From contig DASYCO010000065.1 in the NCBI GenBank assembly GCA_036500145.1, positions 1-64,000 on the forward strand: a stretch of DNA of 64,000 nucleotides, read 5' to 3'. Position numbers and translations under genes: made by a program. The number at the start of each line of letters is the position of its first letter. Within the stretch, counting starts at the first letter, position 1. Of the stretch, positions 62,948 to 64,000 are shown one piece after another. A model generated the notes under the pieces. It worked only from the letters and a program-made list of their open reading frames with translations. It was not told the origin of the DNA and did not search any database. Origin of the DNA: CAMAVH01 sp036500145. GTDB lineage: Bacteria > Pseudomonadota > Alphaproteobacteria > SMXQ01.

Positions 62948-64000
62948 ATGGCCCCCGCCGAGACGTCCGGAAACCTGCCGGTCCTCACGGTCGGCGAGCT
63001 GGCCTTCGCGCTCAAGCGCACGGTGGAGGACGCCTTCGGCCGGGTGCGCCTGCGCGGCGAGATTTCCGGCTTCAAGCGCCATACCTCGGGCCATTGCTAC
63101 TTCCGCCTGAAGGACATGGACGCCGCCATCGAGGCGGTGCTTTTCCGCGGCTCCGCCGGCAAGCTGACCATCAAGCCCGAGGACGGCATGGAGGTGATCG
63201 CCACCGGGCGCGTCACGACCTATCCGGGCCGCTCGCAGTACCAGATCATCGTCGACACGGTGGAGCTGGCCGGCCAGGGCGCCCTGCTCAAGCTGATCGA
63301 GGACCGCCGCAAGCGGCTGGAGGCCGAAGGCCTGTTCGCCGCCGAGCGCAAGCGCCCGCTGCCCTTCCTGCCCGAGGTCATCGGCGTCGTCACCTCGCCG
63401 ACGGGGGCCGTCATCCGCGACATCCTGCATCGCCTGGCCGACCGCTTTCCGCGCCATGTCCTGGTCTGGCCGGTGCTGGTGCAGGGCGACGGCGCCGCCG
63501 AGCAGGTGGCGCGCGCCATTCGGGGCTTCAACGCGCTGGAGGCCGGCGGCGCCGTGCCGCGTCCGGACCTGCTGATCGTCGCGCGCGGCGGCGGCAGCCT
63601 GGAAGACCTGATGGCCTTCAACGAGGAGGTTGTCATCCGCGCGGCGGCCGAATCGCAGATACCGCTGATCTCGGCGGTCGGCCACGAGACCGACACGACC
63701 CTGATCGACTTCGCCTCGGACCGCCGGGCGCCGACGCCGACGGCGGCGGCCGAGATGGCGGTGCCGGTGCGCGCCGAGCTGCTCGGCCAGGTGATGGACG
63801 ACGGCGCGCGCCTGGTGCGCTCCTACAGCCGCATGATCGGCGACCGCGCCGACCGCCTCGCGGGCCTGGCCCGCGTCATGGGCGATCCGCAGCGCGTCAT
63901 CGAGGACTTCGCCCAGCGGCTCGACGACCGCTGGGAGCGCCTGCGCCTGGCGGGAGATGGCATGTTCGCGCGCATCCGCTCGAAGATCGCCGAAGCCGCC
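62948..64000 (+). CDS. xseA: Exodeoxyribonuclease VII large subunit, partial (runs off window)
   Basis: Large subunit of ExoVII, a single-strand-specific nuclease in DNA repair. 351 codons are in the window, without a stop. The N-terminal OB-fold (VGELAFALKRTVEDAFGRVR) leads to the catalytic region with IGVVTSPTGAVIRDI, LLIVARGGGSLEDLMAFNEE and SAVGHETDTTLIDF. The C-terminal helical region begins after residue 290. The ATG at 62948 is preferred; a TTG 9 codons upstream is possible. The small subunit xseB is not in the window. Confidence 0.97.
   Translation, partial: MAPAETSGNLPVLTVGELAFALKRTVEDAFGRVRLRGEISGFKRHTSGHCYFRLKDMDAAIEAVLFRGSAGKLTIKPEDGMEVIATGRVTTYPGRSQYQIIVDTVELAGQGALLKLIEDRRKRLEAEGLFAAERKRPLPFLPEVIGVVTSPTGAVIRDILHRLADRFPRHVLVWPVLVQGDGAAEQVARAIRGFNALEAGGAVPRPDLLIVARGGGSLEDLMAFNEEVVIRAAAESQIPLISAVGHETDTTLIDFASDRRAPTPTAAAEMAVPVRAELLGQVMDDGARLVRSYSRMIGDRADRLAGLARVMGDPQRVIEDFAQRLDDRWERLRLAGDGMFARIRSKIAEAA

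Overview
The window is GC-rich bacterial chromosome, almost fully coding, with short gaps, frequent GTG/TTG starts, and Shine-Dalgarno (SD) sites of the GGAG type. Gene order and families point to an alphaproteobacterium, perhaps of Rhodospirillales type (inference): ribF-ileS-lspA-DUF3035 (BamF-like)-two M16 peptidases-pgi-mutL-rsmD-rluB-tadA-purD-xseA, plus an Anbu/transglutaminase/alpha-E/ATP-grasp operon. No insertion sequence, phage gene, CRISPR array or rRNA was seen; one tRNA-Leu(CAA) is present.

Region 1 (1-5.3 kb, minus strand): an operon encoding a circularly permuted ATP-grasp protein, an alpha-E protein, a transglutaminase and the proteasome-like protease Anbu. A YqaA/DedA membrane protein and the start of dsbB follow. 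Region 2 (5.4-10.3 kb, minus): an NMT1/THI5-like binding protein and three tandem paralogous COG1840-type solute-binding proteins with no permease or ATPase beside them. Two of the three share a twin-hairpin leader. Region 3 (10.5-14.2 kb): tRNA-Leu with a good sigma-70-like promoter, a YgiQ radical-SAM protein and an RsmB-family RNA methyltransferase.

Region 4 (14.6-22.6 kb): an accessory catabolic or uptake locus. It has a LysR regulator, a two-module VOC protein, a single VOC protein and a VOC-Rieske fusion on the minus strand. Divergent from these are an M24 pita-bread enzyme that appears to lack its metal ligands, a solute-binding protein and a fused two-domain permease without an ATPase. 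Region 5 (22.6-31.6 kb): an outer-membrane channel-like protein, a DUF5996 protein, a DHA2 exporter divergent from a Tat-exported multicopper oxidase, an SDR-aldo/keto reductase-msrB operon with a clear terminator, and an acyltransferase-3.

Region 6 (31.9-35.7 kb): a tightly overlapped operon of a DUF3034 outer-membrane protein, an exported truncated haemoglobin and an exported cupredoxin, followed by a membrane histidine kinase. It is the strongest candidate here for a little-described envelope gas/copper/redox sensing system. Region 7 (35.9-45.3 kb) is metabolic: a NicX/M29-like metalloenzyme, a DUF1194 protein, an ornithine-cyclodeaminase-like enzyme, Fe superoxide dismutase with an extra C-terminal domain, two coupled D-2-hydroxyacid dehydrogenases, two SDRs, and a MaoC hydratase behind paired PhaR-like palindromes.

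Region 8 (45.5-64 kb) is the housekeeping block. It contains two copies of an approximately 90-bp palindromic repeat, both in gaps between convergent genes, and a redoxin-like/2-oxoglutarate oxygenase fusion. All assignments come from reading the sequence without database searches.
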